64,000 nucleotides of DNA from Streptomyces sp. Tue 6430 (GTDB lineage Bacteria; Actinomycetota; Actinomycetes; Streptomycetales; Streptomycetaceae), in contig JAKGSH010000010.1 of assembly GCA_021568835.1 (NCBI GenBank), positions 3,472,001-3,536,000 of the forward strand. Reading direction: 5' to 3'. Shown here piece by piece: positions 60,600-64,000 of this stretch. The notes under the pieces were generated by a model that saw only the letters and a program-made list of their open reading frames with translations, had not been told where the DNA came from and did no database searches. The translations under genes were made by a program, and so were the position numbers. Numbering within the stretch: position 1 is the first letter of the stretch; each line of letters begins with the position of its first letter.

Positions 60600-61484
60600 C
60601 TAGTTCGCCGACGCGAGCACACCGAGCAGGCTCTCCTCGGCCGGTACGAAGCCCCAGCGGTTGAGGTCCATGTGCAGGTAGTGGAGGAGCAGTTCCTCCC
60701 GGGACCGGGGGTTCTGGTCGGCCGCCGCCGCGTCGAGAGTGCGTACGACCCTCTCGACATGCGCCCCGACGCTCTGCCGGAGACCGTCGTCGAGACGTGC
60801 TGCGGCCTCTCCGGTCCCCTTCGACGCGCTTGTGAGCAGGCCGCGCAGGTCCTCCTGACGGGGCGCCGCCATGCGTAGCTGCCGCCCCCACTGGCGGCGG
60901 TGGGCGGTCCAGAACGCCGTCCGCGCCGGGTCGTCGGGGAATGCCGCCCGTACGAGCTCGCTCATGTACGAGACGGCCAGCGCCGCCCGGTCGAAGAGCG
61001 GGGTGAGGGAGCCGATCCGCTGGTCGTCGTACCAGCGGCAGGACGCCGTGAACAGCTCCTCCGCCCTGGCGACCCCGCGCGCTCCCCCGTACTTGGCGAG
61101 CTCCGGTGAGTACAGGCAGCAGCGGGCCTGCTTGACCAGCGGCAGCCCCTGGGGCACCGAGCCCGGAACGAGGCGTTCGGCTGGGACGGGTCTGTCGAGC
61201 GAGTGCAGCAACTCGACGAGTTCGGGCAGGCGTTCGTGAACGCGGTCGACGCCGTCGGCCGAGCACTTCAGGCGCAGGCGCAGATGGTGACCGCTCATGT
61301 CCCAGTAGCGGGTGAAGAACCACGCCGGCGCCGCCTCCTCGGACGCCCGTGCGGCCAGCCAGGGGATCAGCACCCTGGAAGCCTCGTCCATCGCGTCCGG
61401 GTGTCCCGGGTAGGCGCGGACGTACCACCAGTCGGCTTCCACAGGGCGGTCCGCTCGGTCCGCACGGTCCGGTGTCAGCATCAT
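60600..61484 (-). CDS. Thiopeptide-type bacteriocin biosynthesis protein (SpaB_C-like)
   Basis: The 294-residue protein matches the stand-alone SpaB C-terminal (elimination-domain) family: start DWWYVRAYPGHPDAMDEASR, the central WFFTRYWDMSGHHLRLRLK and the late LLHYLHMDLNRWGFVPAEE. In split LanB systems this protein eliminates glutamate from glutamylated Ser/Thr to give dehydroamino acids, or forms a pyridine ring in thiopeptides. ATG at 61484 overlaps the dehydratase stop (ATGA), so both subunits are made together. The ABC exporter lies downstream on the same strand. Confidence 0.88.
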   Translation of the reverse strand: MMLTPDRADRADRPVEADWWYVRAYPGHPDAMDEASRVLIPWLAARASEEAAPAWFFTRYWDMSGHHLRLRLKCSADGVDRVHERLPELVELLHSLDRPVPAERLVPGSVPQGLPLVKQARCCLYSPELAKYGGARGVARAEELFTASCRWYDDQRIGSLTPLFDRAALAVSYMSELVRAAFPDDPARTAFWTAHRRQWGRQLRMAAPRQEDLRGLLTSASKGTGEAAARLDDGLRQSVGAHVERVVRTLDAAAADQNPRSREELLLHYLHMDLNRWGFVPAEESLLGVLASAN

Positions 61485-63963
61485 CGGTTCTCCTCGGGCC
61501 AGGCCAGCAGGGCCACGTGCTCGGTGGCCCTGGGCCGGCCGTGGGCGTCACGCTGGGCGTGCTGAGAACGCTCGGGAAGTGCCTCCACGAGCCGGAGATG
61601 ACTGGTCCGCGGGCTGAGCCAGTGGTGCAGAACCCCCACGGACAGCGGCGAGGCCAGGGAGACCCACATCGGTTTCCGGTCGGCCGTCATGCCCAGGGAG
61701 CCTCCGACACCGCCGAGCTGGTGCACGAAGACCTCCTCGGGAATGCCGTGGGCGCGCCGGAAGGCGTCGAGCCGGACGGCGAGGGCGGTCTCGTCGTGCT
61801 CCCCGCCTTCCGGACGCGGAATGGCCGAGGCCGGCACGATCCACGAGGCGCGGCGGGTGACGAGGCGGCCCCCGGCCCTTCGGTGAGGCGCGGCAGCTCC
61901 ACGACCTCGTCACCGCAGAGCGGACCGAGCTCGTGCGCCTTCGTCATCGTGTAGTCGGAGTACGGCGAGCCGTTGACCCAGGGATCGGCGAGTATCGCGA
62001 GCAGACGGACGTACGACTGGAGCAGGTGCTGCGGAATCAGCCCCAGGTAAGCCAGGCCGACAGGCTCTCCGGCGAGGTCGAACAGGGACAGGGTGTTGTC
62101 GTTCGCGTCGTGGACGAGAACGGTGTCGTCCGGGGTCAGCCCGTTCTCCGCGTCCACCTCGCCCGGCAGGACCAACGGTGGCAGCAGGCCGCCGCACTCG
62201 GACTGCACGGTGTTGCAGTCGGTCCACACCACCAGCTCGCGGCAGGACACGCCGGGCCAGCAGTGTTCGATGTGCGCGGCGAGACGGCCCCTGAAGTCGT
62301 CGCCGAGGAGCCGGCCGAAGCGGCTGAACAGCCCTCCGGTACCCGACCCGTACTGGTTGACCACGAGCCGGTAGCGACCCGCCCGGATGTCGGCCTCGCT
62401 CGCCGCCTCCATCTGGAAGAAGACCCCGGCGTTCGGCGGGGCGCTGGTCGGCCCGACCGGAAGCCAGGCCCGGTCGCCCGGGTCGCGCCGACTCGCCATG
62501 TCGGCGAACAGCGCGCGTTCGAGCGGCGGATTGGCGTCCCGGTCGACGGTGAGCCGCATCAGGAAGCCGAGCGGGTCGCGACAGACGCCACCGGTGCCGA
62601 ACTCGGCGGTGAAGCGCTCCAGGAGGAAGTCGTAGAGGTGCGAGCGGAACAGGTGCGGCCGCATCCGTTCGCCCAGCGCCGAGAGGTCGGCCCGGACCTC
62701 CGGCACGGTCAGGGGGTCGGGGAGGGGCAGTTCGGTCTCCCGGTCCTCGTAGACCAGCCCGCTGGGCTTGCGTTCGCCGCGGTCGCTGCGCTCGCCCCAG
62801 CCGCCGGTGAGGTCCCGGAGCTCGGCGGCGGCGGCGATGCGCCCCTCCGTGTTCCGCCGCCAGGCACCGTCGCCCAGGCTGTGGGCCCGTGACAGGTCAC
62901 TGCGCCCGATCGGCGAGGGTGTGAGGTCGTCCTCCAGCAGCGCGGCCAGTGCGGGGAACGGCGCCTCGCCCCTGGTCCAGGGCACCACGGGATGGATGAC
63001 GCCCGCGTCCAGCAGCCGGTCGAAGCGGGCGAACGGTCGCTCACCGCCGATGGTGGCGAGGAGTTCGGCGAACGTCGTGCCGGAGCGCAGGCCGCTCAGC
63101 GAGGTCAGGGCGTAGTCGGCCTCCACCGCCCGGTCGTGACGCCAGACGACGCCCTCGGTGATGATCACTTCGCTGTGGAGCAGCAGCCCGTCCGGCTCGG
63201 TGGGGGTGCCGGGCCGGACGGGCGCGACGCGGTAGCGCAGCAGGCCGGCCGTGGACGGGTCGCGCGCGAGGCGGCGCAGCGCCAGATAGGCCGTGGTCGC
63301 GGAGGTACGGCTGCGCCCCCGGCCCTGTCCCCTGGCCCCGGCCTCGCCGACGGTGGTCAGTCCGGAGAAGGGACTCGTCTTGACGGCGGCGCGAGCGACG
63401 TACGAGTACAGCGTCTTGAGCTTCTTCGCCGAGCGAGCCTTGTGGTCGCGGTGCCGGATCCAGTCGGGGGCGGCGATCGCCAGGGATTCGGCGAAGCCGC
63501 ACTCCCCGGCCTCCCCCGTGGCGTCCTCACCCGGTCGGAGTGCCTGGTGCAGCGTCCGGACGGCCTGTTCCCGGTCCTCGGCGAGCTGGGCGCCCAACTG
63601 CTCCAGCAGGGCCTGCCGTTCTCCGACGAGACGGACCCAGTCGTCCAGGAGGGAGGCCGAGTGCGACGGAAGGCGCTCCGCCATGCGGCGGCGCACGGTC
63701 TCGTCCCAGGGCAGCGGGTCCAGGCGGTTGACCGACCGTTTGGCGGCCAGGGCCTTGCGGCGCAGGGGAACGTCGTCGTCGAGCAGAGGGACGAGCGCGA
63801 ACAGTTCCTCGGTGAGTTCGGGTGCCAGGACGCTCAGGCGTGCCGAGGCGGCGGCGTGTTCGGCCAGCAGTTTGCGGGTGGACGGTGTGACCAGGTCGAG
63901 TGCGTCGGAGGGCAGACCCGCCACCCGTGTCAGCAGGAGGGGGGAGATCACGAACGACGTCAT
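61481..63963 (-). CDS. Lanthipeptide/thiopeptide dehydratase, LanB N-terminal domain (apparent frameshift)
   Basis: About 827 residues once repaired. It carries the glutamylation domain of LanB enzymes: early FVISPLLLTRVAGLPSD, the signature AAVKTSPFSGLTTVGE near residue 190, and late blocks NQYGSGTGGLFSRFG, VWTDCNTVQ and LGLIPQHLLQSYVRLL. It uses glutamyl-tRNA to activate Ser/Thr of a precursor peptide. The frame breaks at a G5 run near 61876-61880 (minus strand). One more G restores PGGRLVTRRASWIVPASAIP and the natural stop at 61481; unrepaired, the last 130 residues become nonsense. ATG at 63963 overlaps the stop of an upstream gene. Confidence 0.87.
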
Positions 63964-64000
63964 CGGCCCACCGCCGACAGGGCGAGGTCCACGGTGACGG
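63960..64000 (-). CDS. 3' end of an upstream gene (rest off window)
   Basis: The last residues VTVDLALSAVGR are followed by TGA at 63960-63962, which overlaps the dehydratase ATG (ATGA). Such coupling shows another co-translated member of the RiPP operon beyond the right edge. Too short to identify. Confidence 0.6.
   Translation of the reverse strand, partial: VTVDLALSAVGR

Overview
This is a high-GC actinobacterial chromosome segment, almost certainly from Streptomyces. GC-rich third codon positions, GTG/TTG starts backed by Shine-Dalgarno sequences, and the marker genes wblA, crp, bldG, the bldG-linked anti-sigma gene, hppA, topA and the membrane-fused tmk all fit, in the order I recall for the S. 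coelicolor SCO354x-SCO358x block. The same backbone also mirrors, from memory, the M. tuberculosis interval Rv3644c-Rv3682 (holB, topA, helicase, Tad-like genes, ssd, HAD protein, acs, ephE, marP, nudix, nth, crp, MBL, RidA-like, paired ArsA-like ATPases, whiB4, ponA2).

Layout. 1-500: 3' end of a tyrosine integrase, a strong hairpin and tRNA-Pro(CGG), so an integrated element lies off the left edge. 541-5650: membrane protein, metallophosphoesterase, GatB/YqeY protein and a class A penicillin-binding protein. 6056-11305: wblA, two ArsA/Get3-like ATPases, a small protein, RidA, Nudix and metallo-beta-lactamase genes, then a MITE-like palindromic element. 11507-22031: nucleotidyltransferase, crp with a probable autoregulatory site, nth, CoA-type Nudix, a MarP-like membrane protease, epoxide hydrolase, holin-like protein, nhaA and acs. 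22365-29759: SulP-carbonic anhydrase fusion, deacetylase-like lipoprotein, MinD/CooC-like ATPase, degenerate Fic protein and HAD phosphatase. 30335-36143: a Tad/Flp-type secretion locus (ssd, tadA, tadB, tadC, DUF4244 pilin, TadE-like and TadG-like proteins). 35768-42072: MrfA-like helicase, bldG, its anti-sigma partner and the H+-pyrophosphatase. 42285-53083: lipoprotein, methyltransferase, small membrane protein, topA, MFS-tmk fusion and holB. 53330-54899: secreted alpha/beta hydrolase.

From tRNA-Thr(CGT) at 55007 onward the content is accessory. A decayed integrative element (integrase, DUF3631 and DUF2637 fragments, short repeats) is followed by a leftward gene set: a winged-helix regulator with a membrane protein, an ABC exporter, and a split lanthipeptide/thiopeptide-type dehydratase (SpaB_C-like protein plus LanB N-terminal protein). 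It runs off the right edge and looks like one side of a RiPP cluster; no precursor peptide or cyclase is visible in the window.

Five apparent single-base deletions, all in short G/C runs or G/C-only stretches, break four genes. This pattern points to homopolymer undercalling in the assembly rather than real pseudogenes, and it should be settled before those genes are called inactive.
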